Of a stretch of 41,422 nucleotides of DNA, positions 18,182 through 26,771 are shown in pieces (position 1 is the first letter of the stretch; the number at the start of each line of letters is the position of its first letter). The stretch spans positions 1-41,422 of the forward strand of contig CAJQPF010000062.1 of NCBI GenBank assembly GCA_905480095.1, read 5' to 3'. The notes below the pieces were generated by a model. The model worked only from the letters and a program-made list of their open reading frames with translations, was not told the DNA's origin and ran no database searches. Origin of the DNA: an uncultured Flavobacteriales bacterium (GTDB taxonomy: Bacteria; Bacteroidota; Bacteroidia; Flavobacteriales_D; Sanyastnellaceae). The translations under genes were made by a program, and so were the position numbers.

Positions 18182-19449
18182 ATAAAACTGCTGAGAAGAG
18201 AGTATTTTCTTTATACCAACTGAATAAGAGTATAAAAAATACGCTTGAGAGTAAGACGGGAAATGCGCGTTTTTGGGTGCGGGCTGAGATTGCAAAGATC
18301 ACTGTCAGTCGAACAGGACATGCATATCTAGATCTAGTTGAAGAAGCAAATGGCATTCAGAAGGCTGCTATAAGAGGAAATATTTGGCGCAGTGCATTTG
18401 AAAAGATTAAAAAAGAATTGGGGGAATCATCGGCATCTGTTTTACAGGTTGGAAGTGAGATTGTCTTCAAATGCAGTGTCTCCTTTCATGAGGTACACGG
18501 ACTTGGCTTGTTGATTGATTCGATTGATTTGTCCTTTATGCTTGGGGAATTGGAACGCCGAAAGGCGGAGGCCATTTTAAAAATAAAAAAAGACGGCACA
18601 CACTTACTCAATGCTGCTCTCCCAATCCCCTTAGTTATTCAGAAAATTGCGCTCATCGGTTCTCCAGGAACAGCAGGGTTTAGAGATTTTGTAAAACATG
18701 TCATCGACAATGATTTTTTATTCAAATATGACATCAATGTCTACGCAGCTTCAGTTCAGGGAGTTGAAGCACCGACTCAACTGTCAAAAGCTATTCTAAA
18801 GGCAGACAAAGACAATCCAGACGTGATTGTTATTTTACGAGGCGGAGGATCTCCAATGGATCTTGATTGCTTTAACGACTACACTCTTGCTATTGATATC
18901 AGTAAACTTCAAGTCCCGGTTCTTACAGGTATCGGACATGAATCCGACTTCAGTCTGGCGGACTTGGTGGCGAATAGAGACTTTAAAACACCCACAGATG
19001 TTGGCGATTTTATCGTGGATAGGACAAATTCATTTTCTTCAACTTTAGTAGACATTGCGACAAGGGTAGGAAGCAGAAGTAAAACAGTCATACATCGAGA
19101 AGCAACAACCCTAAGTGGTGCAAGAATCATTCTTCGAGATCTGCCTATCAGAATTTTGTCGTCAAGAAAAAGATTATTCGACACATTACGACTTGATCTC
19201 AACCGAGAGTTGTTTCGGATTCTAGAGCGTAAAAGTGAAACATTACTTGGATTGGCTTCCACCATGGAATTATTGAAGCCTAGTCGAACGCTTGCAAGGG
19301 GATTCAGTATTGTAAGACATCAGAAGAAAGCGATCAGTGACACACATAAAGTCAAAAAAGGTGACACCATAGATATCGAGCTTCACTTGGGCTCGATTGA
19401 AGCCAAAGTAAAAAACATTCATCACAAAACCGAACATGGCAAAAAATAA
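18157..19449 (+). CDS. xseA: Exodeoxyribonuclease VII large subunit
   Basis: A 430-residue catalytic subunit of ExoVII, which degrades single-stranded DNA from either end to short oligonucleotides. The N-terminal OB fold (about 15-115) begins VFSLYQLNKSIKN; the nuclease domain follows with IALIGSPGTAGFRDFVKHV, the conserved VIVILRGGGSPMDLDCFND, and PVLTGIGHESDFSLADLVAN with its catalytic GIGHExD. Then TPTDVGDF and a helical region, and the LARGFSIV segment near the C-terminus. It starts inside the end of the choice-of-anchor V gene and overlaps xseB by 14 bases. Confidence 0.95.
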   Translation: MESSHPIIDKTAEKRVFSLYQLNKSIKNTLESKTGNARFWVRAEIAKITVSRTGHAYLDLVEEANGIQKAAIRGNIWRSAFEKIKKELGESSASVLQVGSEIVFKCSVSFHEVHGLGLLIDSIDLSFMLGELERRKAEAILKIKKDGTHLLNAALPIPLVIQKIALIGSPGTAGFRDFVKHVIDNDFLFKYDINVYAASVQGVEAPTQLSKAILKADKDNPDVIVILRGGGSPMDLDCFNDYTLAIDISKLQVPVLTGIGHESDFSLADLVANRDFKTPTDVGDFIVDRTNSFSSTLVDIATRVGSRSKTVIHREATTLSGARIILRDLPIRILSSRKRLFDTLRLDLNRELFRILERKSETLLGLASTMELLKPSRTLARGFSIVRHQKKAISDTHKVKKGDTIDIELHLGSIEAKVKNIHHKTEHGKK

Positions 19450-19663
19450 CACCCCAAAACCCGTCAAGGATCTCAAATACGACGAAGCATTGACTGAATT
19501 GCAGGAAATATTAGGTGGATTGCAGGATGAAACCCTTTCCATTGACGATTTAACGACATCTATAAAACGGGCTTCAGAACTCTTAGAAGCATGTAATTCT
19601 CGTTTACGAACGACTCAAAAGGAAGTGGAAGAAATTATCGTAAAACTGGGGTTGGGAGATTAG
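19436..19663 (+). CDS. xseB: Exodeoxyribonuclease VII small subunit
   Basis: A 75-residue helical partner of XseA. Family pattern: LKYDEALTELQEILGGLQDE, then LSIDDLTTSIKRASELLEAC and a C-terminal segment LRTTQKEVEEIIVKL. The ATG lies within the xseA tail (14-base overlap), typical for this gene pair. Its TAG stop overlaps the stop of the convergent lipoprotein gene by four bases. Confidence 0.93.
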   Translation: MAKNNTPKPVKDLKYDEALTELQEILGGLQDETLSIDDLTTSIKRASELLEACNSRLRTTQKEVEEIIVKLGLGD

Positions 19664-20169
19664 TTTCCCTGAGTGCCATCACGAAGTCTATCAAGAATCC
19701 CCGCTGCGCCATCAACCTTTGAATCCTTTGATTGATTTGCGAATTCGTTTTGTTCGATATCTTTCAATATGAGCGCCTGTTCTCGTACTTGAAACATCGC
19801 TTCCCTTACCTGTACAAATGAATCGCACTTAGAGATCGCTTTTGACCACGCACTGTCAGCTTCCTTCTGGCCTGTGGGAGTCATACATCCAGCCATTGCT
19901 AAGGACAGACCATCATTAAGTGATTTACTGGTAGAATATTCCTCATCAGTCATCACTTCAAGAAAAGCGTTGAGTTTAAGAAGCGCAGAGTCAATGCACT
20001 CACACGCATCTCCACGTTCAGCATTTATTTCTTCCACTGTGAGTTCCTCGGGAACATCTTGTGAAGCCTCATTGGCTGTACCCTCAGTGTCGCAACCGAT
20101 GGTGGTCATGCATAAAAAAGCACAAAACACACACATACTTACATTGAATAATTTAGAATTTAATTTCAT
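19660..20169 (-). CDS. Putative lipoprotein of unknown function
   Basis: A 169-residue exported protein. ATG at 20169 is preferred over one at 20214 because it directly precedes a lipoprotein signal (KLFNVSMCVFCAFLCMTTIGC, Cys at residue 25) and avoids overlap with the haloperoxidase gene. The mature part is acidic and mainly helical, with five further Cys (including DACECIDSALLKLNAF and AGCMTPTGQKEAD) that could form disulfides. No known domain recognised. It starts 28 bases after the haloperoxidase-like gene and is probably cotranscribed with it. Confidence 0.7.
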   Translation of the reverse strand: MKLNSKLFNVSMCVFCAFLCMTTIGCDTEGTANEASQDVPEELTVEEINAERGDACECIDSALLKLNAFLEVMTDEEYSTSKSLNDGLSLAMAGCMTPTGQKEADSAWSKAISKCDSFVQVREAMFQVREQALILKDIEQNEFANQSKDSKVDGAAGILDRLRDGTQGN

Positions 20170-20197
20170 CTTCTTTTTTTTAAAATTTTTGTTGTGC

Positions 20198-22387
20198 TTA
20201 GCAGTTTTGGCCAAATTTCTGAAGCAGAATTAACAGGTCTGATGCACCAATTTGAGAACTGTTATCCATATCATAAGCACCTGTCCAGCCCAGACCATAA
20301 GCGGATAAGAAAAGTAAAAAGTCAGACGATCCGATGAGGCCATCGGCATTAAAATCACCCACACACACATCACTGGCGATAAATCCAGTGCCACCAAATT
20401 CCATAGCTAACTCAGGAAAAACTATGGTTTCCGCAAAATGAAACGCGTTTTTTCCCACCATCTTTCCCACATGACGCGCTGGCGCATCATCAACAGGTGG
20501 ATGAATGCCACCCCAAATTCTAGACAATGCACTTTCATTTGATGCATCCATAAACGTCGCCCATTGAAGATTAAAGGACATTGAAGGACCATCTTCAAAG
20601 ACAAGGAATTGATTCATGTTTGCTGGCCATTCGGCCATACCACCCGGCCAGTAAGCTGAACCTGTGAGCATTTCAAACTGTTCTGCAGCAGCTCTTGAAA
20701 ACGTGCTGTGTCCACTGAAATAACCTGCAAAGGGTGGGGTCACAAAGCTTGGACGCTGATATGGCCACCAATTCTCAGCCAAAATCCAACCTACACCTGC
20801 TTGATCAATCTGAGGAATTTCAATATAATCTGGACCTTTCCAAGTATGTATAGCAATGTCCCCAACATGATCCACGCCTCCGAAATCAGCAAGCGGATGA
20901 TCATCATCAATTATCTCAATTAAACCTGGAACCAATGGCAAACCTGCAGGATGATAATTTGGTAAGGATGCGTCTGTACTTTGACCTTTTTCTGCCATAA
21001 AACGAATGGCAGATACGGGTCTTAAATAATCATAATAGCCTTTGTTACTCCAGGCAGAAATGGCACAGTCGTGCATCGCTCCTCCCAAGGTCAAATATGA
21101 TTTAACAACAAATTCTATATCCTCAATGATCGGACCCTGCCCCCTCCATCTGTGAGCCCCTGCATTAGGAATTAAAATAAACTCATTCAAAAGCGTAAAC
21201 CAATGTCCTGGAGGCGTCTCTGAGTCTGGACCATCTGCCCAAAATTCAGCAATGACACGCCCATAATCACCCCTCGGAACGATGTTTGGCTCATATGGCA
21301 AACCTGTGTATGGGTTTGTTTGGTGTCCATTGCCACCGAATGAGCCATCTGGATTATGCCAATCCACCAATCCTCCCCGCTCCCAATCATAGAAAGCATC
21401 AAAACCCTCCACATCTGGTGTTTCACCATTGTATTTCAATGATGCTGGACTAATATCCCACATGACACCGTCAAAAGGATCGAGGTGTTCAGACCATTTA
21501 AGAACCATGCCAAATCCCCATTTGTAATCACTCTCATCAAAGTTTGATGCAACAGTGGTGTCAAGGTAAACAGGAGGCCCAGGATTGTGATAAGTGTTGT
21601 ATAAACATGCATCTCGAGTCAACTGTGTCAGGTTGGAGTCCCTAAGTGCAAAGCCTTGCACATTGCCCCATTCAGGCCCTAAAAATGGTGGAACCTCAGT
21701 AATTAACTCACCACTTTGGTCGATCGCAACAGACAACTCAACAGGTTGCCAACTGTTTGGATCCACAATACCCCCTGTTCCTGGATTTTCAGGCAAAATA
21801 TTAGGGTTGTTAGATGTATAGCACAAGTTCCCATAATCATTGACCTCATTAGAACCGTCTTGCAAACCAAATGCAATCACTTGTTCAGCAATATAATTGC
21901 CAAGCGCAGCAGGACCATCGTTCAAATAATCCGTGGAAACCACTAATGTATCTAGCCCCTGGAAGGCCATCTGATGATTAATATTTAACATTGTAGCCAC
22001 AGATTGGGGCGAGTCCATATACCTGTGCTTGATCAGTCTATAAACGCCATAGCTCATCGCAATCTCCTGAGCCATGATCTTATCCATGGAATTGGCAGGA
22101 ATGTTGGGGGCAAAATTGTCGAAATCAAATTCAATGGCAAAGCCGCCAATCGAATTGCCTAAAAAATATTGCTTCGAAGATGTGGTATCGTATGCAGCCC
22201 AACAATCGTACATAATTGCGCTAGAATGAATAAGGTTACGTGCGTGAATGGTGGGTCTGGCAAAGTCGTTTCTTATCGCTTCTAAAACCTGCTCATTCCA
22301 CTCTATAGCAACGTGACCTGATTGAGCAAAGCTCACAGAAAAACACGTGATCGATAAAAGAAACGTGGATAAAAGAAGCTTAAACAT
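20198..22387 (-). CDS. Secreted vanadium-haloperoxidase/PAP2-like protein with dockerin-like tail
   Basis: A 729-residue exported protein (signal peptide 1-21, ending VSFAQ). The domain at about 25-660 belongs to the vanadium-dependent haloperoxidase/PAP2 superfamily: YDYLRPVSAIRFM, the phosphate/vanadate loop GYFSGHSTFSRAAAEQF, and SRIWGGIHPPVDDAPARHVG with Arg and the catalytic His. Whether it halogenates or is a phosphatase cannot be told from sequence. The C-terminus (about 670-729) has two dockerin-like half-repeats, GDFNADGLIGSSDFLLFLSA and DMDNSSQIGASDLLILLQKF, ending GQNC. The divergent neighbour is the Rrf2 regulator. Confidence 0.87.
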   Translation of the reverse strand: MFKLLLSTFLLSITCFSVSFAQSGHVAIEWNEQVLEAIRNDFARPTIHARNLIHSSAIMYDCWAAYDTTSSKQYFLGNSIGGFAIEFDFDNFAPNIPANSMDKIMAQEIAMSYGVYRLIKHRYMDSPQSVATMLNINHQMAFQGLDTLVVSTDYLNDGPAALGNYIAEQVIAFGLQDGSNEVNDYGNLCYTSNNPNILPENPGTGGIVDPNSWQPVELSVAIDQSGELITEVPPFLGPEWGNVQGFALRDSNLTQLTRDACLYNTYHNPGPPVYLDTTVASNFDESDYKWGFGMVLKWSEHLDPFDGVMWDISPASLKYNGETPDVEGFDAFYDWERGGLVDWHNPDGSFGGNGHQTNPYTGLPYEPNIVPRGDYGRVIAEFWADGPDSETPPGHWFTLLNEFILIPNAGAHRWRGQGPIIEDIEFVVKSYLTLGGAMHDCAISAWSNKGYYDYLRPVSAIRFMAEKGQSTDASLPNYHPAGLPLVPGLIEIIDDDHPLADFGGVDHVGDIAIHTWKGPDYIEIPQIDQAGVGWILAENWWPYQRPSFVTPPFAGYFSGHSTFSRAAAEQFEMLTGSAYWPGGMAEWPANMNQFLVFEDGPSMSFNLQWATFMDASNESALSRIWGGIHPPVDDAPARHVGKMVGKNAFHFAETIVFPELAMEFGGTGFIASDVCVGDFNADGLIGSSDFLLFLSAYGLGWTGAYDMDNSSQIGASDLLILLQKFGQNC

Positions 22388-22472
22388 GGGGGGGGCTATT
22401 GTAAAGATTGAGGGTTCGAATTGAGAAGTAAATATACTGAAAAAAAAGACAGCTTATAAATTCCTCCTGGGT

Positions 22473-22525
22473 AAGGTTTCATTTTTTCACCTCGAAATGT
22501 ATATTTATAAGGTTACTTTTACCTC
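22473..22525 (+). promoter_or_regulatory. Paired inverted repeats over the Rrf2 promoter
   Basis: Two dyads with identical arms lie upstream of the Rrf2 gene: AAGGT-N11-ACCTC at 22473-22493 and AAGGT-N7-ACCTC at 22509-22525. The second encloses a -7-like TACTTTTA (22514-22521). The position fits an operator for autoregulation; binding is inferred. Confidence 0.35.
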
Positions 22526-22550
22526 AATGGAATCCGAAATCTAATTCCTA

Positions 22551-22955
22551 ATGCTATCTAAAAAACCTCAATATGCATTTCGAGCGCTGACCACTCTTGC
22601 TCGACATGAAGGCAACGGTCCGCTTCCGATTAGTAAGATCGTGAAGGAACACCCAATGAGCGTGAAGTTTCTTGAAACGATCTTGTTAGAATTACGAAAG
22701 AATGATATTCTTGGCAGTAAGAAGGGGAAAGGGGGTGGATATTTTCTTCTAAAGCCACCAGAGGAGATTAGTTTGGCACAAATCATTCGAATTCTAGACG
22801 GCCCCATAGCTCCTTTAAAATGTGTCTCATTAAATTTCTATGAACGTTGTGATGATTGCAATGAGATCTCTTGCGGATTAAATAAACTTATGGCAGAGGT
22901 GAGAGACGCCAAACTTAAAGTGCTCACAAACAGAACTCTGAGAGATTTAATTTAA
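22551..22955 (+). CDS. Rrf2 family transcriptional regulator
   Basis: A 134-residue winged-helix DNA-binding protein. It opens LSKKPQYAFRALTTLARHEG; the recognition helix region is KIVKEHPMSVKFLETILLEL and the wing KKGKGGGYFLLKPPEEI. The C-terminal half carries four Cys (LKCVSLNFYERCDDCNEISC), the place where IscR and NsrR relatives hold an iron-sulfur cluster, so an Fe-S or thiol sensor is possible. The adjacent cysH, 63 bases downstream, suggests control of sulfate assimilation, as CymR-type Rrf2 proteins do. This target is inferred from position. Confidence 0.88.
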   Translation: MLSKKPQYAFRALTTLARHEGNGPLPISKIVKEHPMSVKFLETILLELRKNDILGSKKGKGGGYFLLKPPEEISLAQIIRILDGPIAPLKCVSLNFYERCDDCNEISCGLNKLMAEVRDAKLKVLTNRTLRDLI

Positions 22956-23004
22956 AATTTCAGATTAGCTCGTCTTTAACCCTATAGATTGTATGGGATT
23001 AAGT

Positions 23005-23012
23005 TATCTTTG
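23005..23012 (+). promoter_or_regulatory. -7 box of the cysH promoter
   Basis: TATCTTTG, a perfect TAnnTTTG, six bases before the cysH ATG at 23019. It excludes the in-frame TTG at 22989 as the start. No TTG lies at the usual -33 spacing. Confidence 0.6.
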
Positions 23013-23018
23013 CAGGCT

Positions 23019-23708
23019 ATGTCTACACAATCTATTCCATTCAACCTTCACTCGGATCCTGTTTTAGCACTGACTGAACTGTGTGACCTTCACCCGCAAG
23101 GAATTGTCTTCACAACATCTCTGGGTCTTGAAGACCAAATCTTAACTGACATCATTTGCAGAAACAACCTGCCTGTCAGAATTGTCACTTTGGATACTGG
23201 AAGATTATTCCCTGAAACATATTCGCTCATTGACAAAACAGCCGCCAGATACAATGTGAAAATCGAGAGTTTTTTCCCAAATACCTCGAGCTTGGAAACG
23301 CTCGTAAATGGGCAAGGAATGAATGCGATATTCAAATCCGTTGAATCTCGAAAAAAATGCTGTGAGGTGAGGAAAGTGCAACCCCTATTAAGATCCTTGG
23401 AGGGAGCCAAGGTGTGGGTCACAGGGCTGAGAGCAGAACAATCAGAGAACAGAAACAATCTCCCCAGAATTGAACGTGATCCCCTCTCGGGACTCCTGAA
23501 ATTCAACCCACTTCTCACATGGTCTAATGCTGATTTAGAAAACTACATCAAGGAAAACAACGTCCCCATAAACACGCTCCACAAAAAGGGATTCCCTTCA
23601 ATCGGTTGCGAACCTTGCACACGGGCAGTGAAAGACGGCGAACATCCAAGATCAGGCAGGTGGTGGTGGGAAAAATCGTCTCAAGAGTGTGGACTGCACA
23701 AAGGCTAA
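23019..23708 (+). CDS. cysH: Phosphoadenylyl/adenylyl-sulfate reductase
   Basis: A 229-residue enzyme that reduces (phospho)adenylyl sulfate to sulfite in assimilatory sulfate reduction. Key residues: FTTSLGLEDQ (nucleotide loop), VTLDTGRLFPETY, the Cys pair KKCCEVRK (114-115), the pair GCEPC (197 and 200) and the mobile catalytic tail QECGLHKG. The CC...CxxC pattern places it in the [4Fe-4S] APS-reductase-type branch. It follows the Rrf2 regulator and precedes an amidotransferase-like lipoprotein. Its sulfate-activation partners (cysDN or sat) are not in the window. Confidence 0.93.
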   Translation: MSTQSIPFNLHSDPVLALTELCDLHPQGIVFTTSLGLEDQILTDIICRNNLPVRIVTLDTGRLFPETYSLIDKTAARYNVKIESFFPNTSSLETLVNGQGMNAIFKSVESRKKCCEVRKVQPLLRSLEGAKVWVTGLRAEQSENRNNLPRIERDPLSGLLKFNPLLTWSNADLENYIKENNVPINTLHKKGFPSIGCEPCTRAVKDGEHPRSGRWWWEKSSQECGLHKG

Positions 23709-23712
23709 TCCC

Positions 23713-23720
23713 TACTTTTG
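23713..23720 (+). promoter_or_regulatory. -7 box before the amidotransferase-like lipoprotein gene
   Basis: TACTTTTG, a perfect TAnnTTTG, four bases before ATG 23725, in the 16-bp gap after cysH. It may give a separate leaderless message in addition to read-through from cysH. Confidence 0.45.
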
Positions 23721-23724
23721 GCGT

Positions 23725-24630
23725 ATGGATAAGCTACGCCTTTTATTTTCAGTCTTCTGTATTTGCGTTTTTGCTTCTTGTGGCGACAACAACGATCATG
23801 TAAAAGAAACGCCTCGCTCGGTCACAATCATCCTATCCAAACAAAACAGCTCATCCTCATATCGTCATTTTATTGAGAACATTGATCCCACAATTAAAAT
23901 AAATTGGATCAATGCGTATACGACTCCCCTTTCACAACTCACTGTCGAGCTTGAAGATGCGGATGGCATCATATTGACAGGTGGAGTAGACATCCACCCC
24001 GGGTTGTACGGAAACGCTTTTGACACAATACGATGTGGCACGATAGACAGCAAAAGGGATGAACTCGAAACCACACTTTTAGACCACGCCTTAGAAAGCG
24101 GAACCCCCTGCCTTGGCGTATGTAGAGGGCTTCAATTCATGAACGTTTACATGGGAGGAAGCCTCCACCCTCACCTCCCAGACACACTTAGCGATATTCA
24201 CAGGGGGAAGAATGGTCAATCTACTGAACATGAGATCTATGTGACAAAAGCGCTTGGTGCAATTGATATCAATCGGGGCAACAAATCTGCAACTGTAAGC
24301 AACCATCACCAAGGCATTTCTCGTCTCGCAGAAAACTTGGAGGCTTGGGCATTTGCTCCAGACGGATTAATCGAAGGAATAAGACATTCTGACACAACAT
24401 ATTATCCTTTTTTTATAGGGGTACAGTGGCATCCTGAAAGAAGTAACCCCTCTGGCTCACTTGCAACCCCTATCGGAAATGGATTTTTAAAGGCTGTCTT
24501 AAATAATACAGGCATCAAAAAAAATACTGACACCTCAGAAAGCCTTCCCCGTGGAAGCGATTCTTCTAGGACGCATGACATCATGATTGATGATGCTTTG
24601 TCTCACAAAGTAGATATACAGATGCATTAA
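23725..24630 (+). CDS. Class I glutamine amidotransferase-like (peptidase C26) lipoprotein
   Basis: A 301-residue lipoprotein; ATG 23725 gives a lipoprotein signal (DKLRLLFSVFCICVFASC, Cys19). The domain is the gamma-glutamyl-gamma-aminobutyrate hydrolase/PuuD type: DADGIILTGGVDIHPGLYG, the nucleophile elbow TPCLGVCRGLQFMN, and GVQWHPERSNP with the His-Glu pair, so the Cys-His-Glu triad is complete. It would cleave a gamma-glutamyl bond outside the cytoplasm. The lipoprotein form is unusual because most relatives are cytoplasmic. The C-terminal 45 residues are Ser/Asp-rich and look disordered. Confidence 0.85.
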   Translation: MDKLRLLFSVFCICVFASCGDNNDHVKETPRSVTIILSKQNSSSSYRHFIENIDPTIKINWINAYTTPLSQLTVELEDADGIILTGGVDIHPGLYGNAFDTIRCGTIDSKRDELETTLLDHALESGTPCLGVCRGLQFMNVYMGGSLHPHLPDTLSDIHRGKNGQSTEHEIYVTKALGAIDINRGNKSATVSNHHQGISRLAENLEAWAFAPDGLIEGIRHSDTTYYPFFIGVQWHPERSNPSGSLATPIGNGFLKAVLNNTGIKKNTDTSESLPRGSDSSRTHDIMIDDALSHKVDIQMH

Positions 24631-24816
24631 AATCAGACACATTGACCTGCGATGTGAAAACATTCTGCAACCCATAAGCAACCAAAATTAAACACATGAC
24701 GTTTAGACGTTTATAGGAAATTGAGGGATTTAGCCTTGAAAGAAGTTACACTTTGGTGAATCCTCATAAATGTTGTCAGGGTTAAATTTTATAAGCGGTT
24801 ATGAATAAAATTAGTA

Positions 24817-26364
24817 ATGATTAAAACATTGAATTACACAACATTTACATTGGCCTTTTGGGGTCTCTCCTTAATTTGTTTAGGCCAAACTGAACGAACG
24901 ATGGGATTATTTACAAACACAGCAGAATCCTTTAACGGGTATACATTATTCGCACCTGTCTCGAACGAAACCACGTATTTAATAGACAACTGTGGGTTTG
25001 AAATTAATAGCTGGGAGAGCACACACAGAGCTGGAATGATGGCATACCTTCTTGAAGACGGCTGCATCATGAGGTCTGGAAGGACTTCTTCTAAGATCTT
25101 CCAAGGTGGCGGAATTGGCGGAGTCATTGAGAAGTTTAGTTGGAGTGGCGAATTGCTATGGACTTTCACGATGGCAAATGACAGCGTACACCTCCATCAC
25201 GACATAGAGGTTCTCCCCAATGGGAATGTGCTTGCAATCGCGTGGAAAAAGAATAGCGCAGAAGACGCAATCTCAAAAGGAAGAGATCCAAATAAAACAG
25301 GACTAAGTGTATGGAGTACCCTGATTTTAGAAATAGAACCTTCATATCCAATAGGAGGACAGATCGTATGGAGTTGGGATGCTTGGGATCATTTGGTACA
25401 AGACTTTGACCCAAGTCTACCTTCCTATGGACATCCACGAGATTTTCCCGGAAAAATCGATGTGAATTTTAACGCAGTGGGAGGAACTTCTTCTTCGGCA
25501 AGGGACTGGCTACATACAAACTCTATAGACTACAATCCCTTGAAAAATGAAATAATGGTCAGTGTAAGGGGATTTAGTGAGCTTTGGATTATTGAGAAAG
25601 AATCATCTTCGGATCTAAAATATCGTTGGGGAAATCCAATGGCATACGGAAGAGGATTGGAAGAAGATCAGGTGCTATTTGAACAACATTATTGTCATTG
25701 GATTGAACCTGGACTCCCAGGAGAAGGACATGTTTTGATCTACAACAATGGCACCAATCGACCCGATGGACAATATAGCTCCGTTGAACAAATAAAAACC
25801 CCACTCATAGTGGATGGAGAATACCCGATCAGTGAGGATGGGCCCTATGGTCCTGAGGACACTGAATGGCGCTACCCTGAAACATTAGGTGTACAGTTAT
25901 TTTCTCACAACGTGAGCGGCGCACAAAGACTTCCAAATGGCAACACACTTATATGCGAAGGCGCGAGCGGTCATTTATTTGAGGTCAATGACATAGGTGA
26001 TATTGTATGGGATTATATAAACCCTGTGAGCATATGGGGAGCGCTTGAACAAACGACCAGTGTTTTTGGAAATTCTGTGTTTCAAGCTCAGCGATATGCT
26101 CCGAACTATGGCGCATTTGTGGGCCGAAACCTTACACCGATGGGAGAGATTGAAATAAATCCACTGCCGAGCATGTGTGACATCACTTATGCCCCTACTT
26201 GCCCAGGTGACATGAACTATGACTATCTGATTACAGTGCAAGATCTTACCATCGCCTTGAGTGCATTTGCGTGTACAAACTGCACTTCGGATATTGATGG
26301 AGATGCGTCTTTCGGAATATCTGACTTACTGATACTGCTTTCTGCATTTGGCACATCTTGTTAA
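24817..26364 (+). CDS. Secreted arylsulfotransferase-like protein with dockerin-like tail
   Basis: A 515-residue exported protein (signal peptide ending near residue 23, LICLGQ). The body (about 30-450) is a beta-propeller-like arylsulfotransferase (ASST) relative: VHLHHDIEVLPNGNVLAIAW, ARDWLHTNSIDYNPLKNEIM, VSVRGFSELWIIEK, then GAQRLPNGNTLICEGASG. ASST enzymes move sulfate between phenolic compounds; activity here is inferred. The tail (about 462-515) has two dockerin-like halves, GDMNYDYLITVQDLTIALSA and DIDGDASFGISDLLILLSAF, ending GTSC. No T9SS domain. It lies 186 bases after the amidotransferase-like gene; that gap shows no clear promoter. Confidence 0.8.
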   Translation: MIKTLNYTTFTLAFWGLSLICLGQTERTMGLFTNTAESFNGYTLFAPVSNETTYLIDNCGFEINSWESTHRAGMMAYLLEDGCIMRSGRTSSKIFQGGGIGGVIEKFSWSGELLWTFTMANDSVHLHHDIEVLPNGNVLAIAWKKNSAEDAISKGRDPNKTGLSVWSTLILEIEPSYPIGGQIVWSWDAWDHLVQDFDPSLPSYGHPRDFPGKIDVNFNAVGGTSSSARDWLHTNSIDYNPLKNEIMVSVRGFSELWIIEKESSSDLKYRWGNPMAYGRGLEEDQVLFEQHYCHWIEPGLPGEGHVLIYNNGTNRPDGQYSSVEQIKTPLIVDGEYPISEDGPYGPEDTEWRYPETLGVQLFSHNVSGAQRLPNGNTLICEGASGHLFEVNDIGDIVWDYINPVSIWGALEQTTSVFGNSVFQAQRYAPNYGAFVGRNLTPMGEIEINPLPSMCDITYAPTCPGDMNYDYLITVQDLTIALSAFACTNCTSDIDGDASFGISDLLILLSAFGTSC

Positions 26365-26379
26365 AACCTTAACATACAG

Positions 26380-26407
26380 GATGTCCCCATGAAATCTCAT
26401 GGACATC
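26380..26407 (+). terminator. Hairpin after the arylsulfotransferase-like gene
   Basis: An 11-bp stem with a 2-base bulge: GATGTCC-CC-ATGA pairs with TCATGGACATC, followed by AT-rich sequence without a long T run. It lies 16 bases after the stop, so a terminator or mRNA-end hairpin is likely. Confidence 0.5.
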
Positions 26408-26435
26408 AATATTTATATAAATAATGAGATTATAG

Positions 26436-26465
26436 TTGGATATTGAAAAAGACGGACTACCTTTG
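26436..26465 (+). promoter_or_regulatory. Promoter of the initiator tRNA gene
   Basis: TTG at 26436-26438, exactly 19 bases, then a perfect TACCTTTG at 26458-26465. This is one of the best matches to the Bacteroidota promoter consensus in the window. The precursor would carry a 5' leader of about 50 bases. Confidence 0.75.
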
Positions 26466-26522
26466 GCCTCCGCTTCGGCGTCAGGGTTTATGACCTGGCA
26501 CATGGCTGAATCGGAACCTCAT

Positions 26523-26595
<73 letters not shown>

Positions 26596-26600
26596 CTAAG

Positions 26601-26635
26601 AAAGAGCAATCAGAAATGGTTGCTCTTTTTCTTTT
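26601..26635 (+). terminator. Intrinsic terminator of tRNA-fMet
   Basis: Nine-bp stem AAAGAGCAA / TTGCTCTTT with a 10-base loop, followed by a T-rich run, starting five bases after the tRNA 3' end. Confidence 0.85.
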
Positions 26636-26771
26636 ACCTCCCCTTTTAAAGCTTTGTGTTTACTGGTGATTACACCCAAATCACTGTCTGCTTCGTTTAA
26701 CTAAAAAGAACATATCCTCAGCTGAGTGGCTGGTTATACGGGGATGTGACAGTGTGAAGAAGTGCTTCGCA

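Noticed and set aside
24631-24816. Possible promoter in the 186-bp gap before the arylsulfotransferase-like gene
   Set aside because: A TTTG and a tandem GACGTTTA are present, but no TAnnTTTG box fits the spacing.
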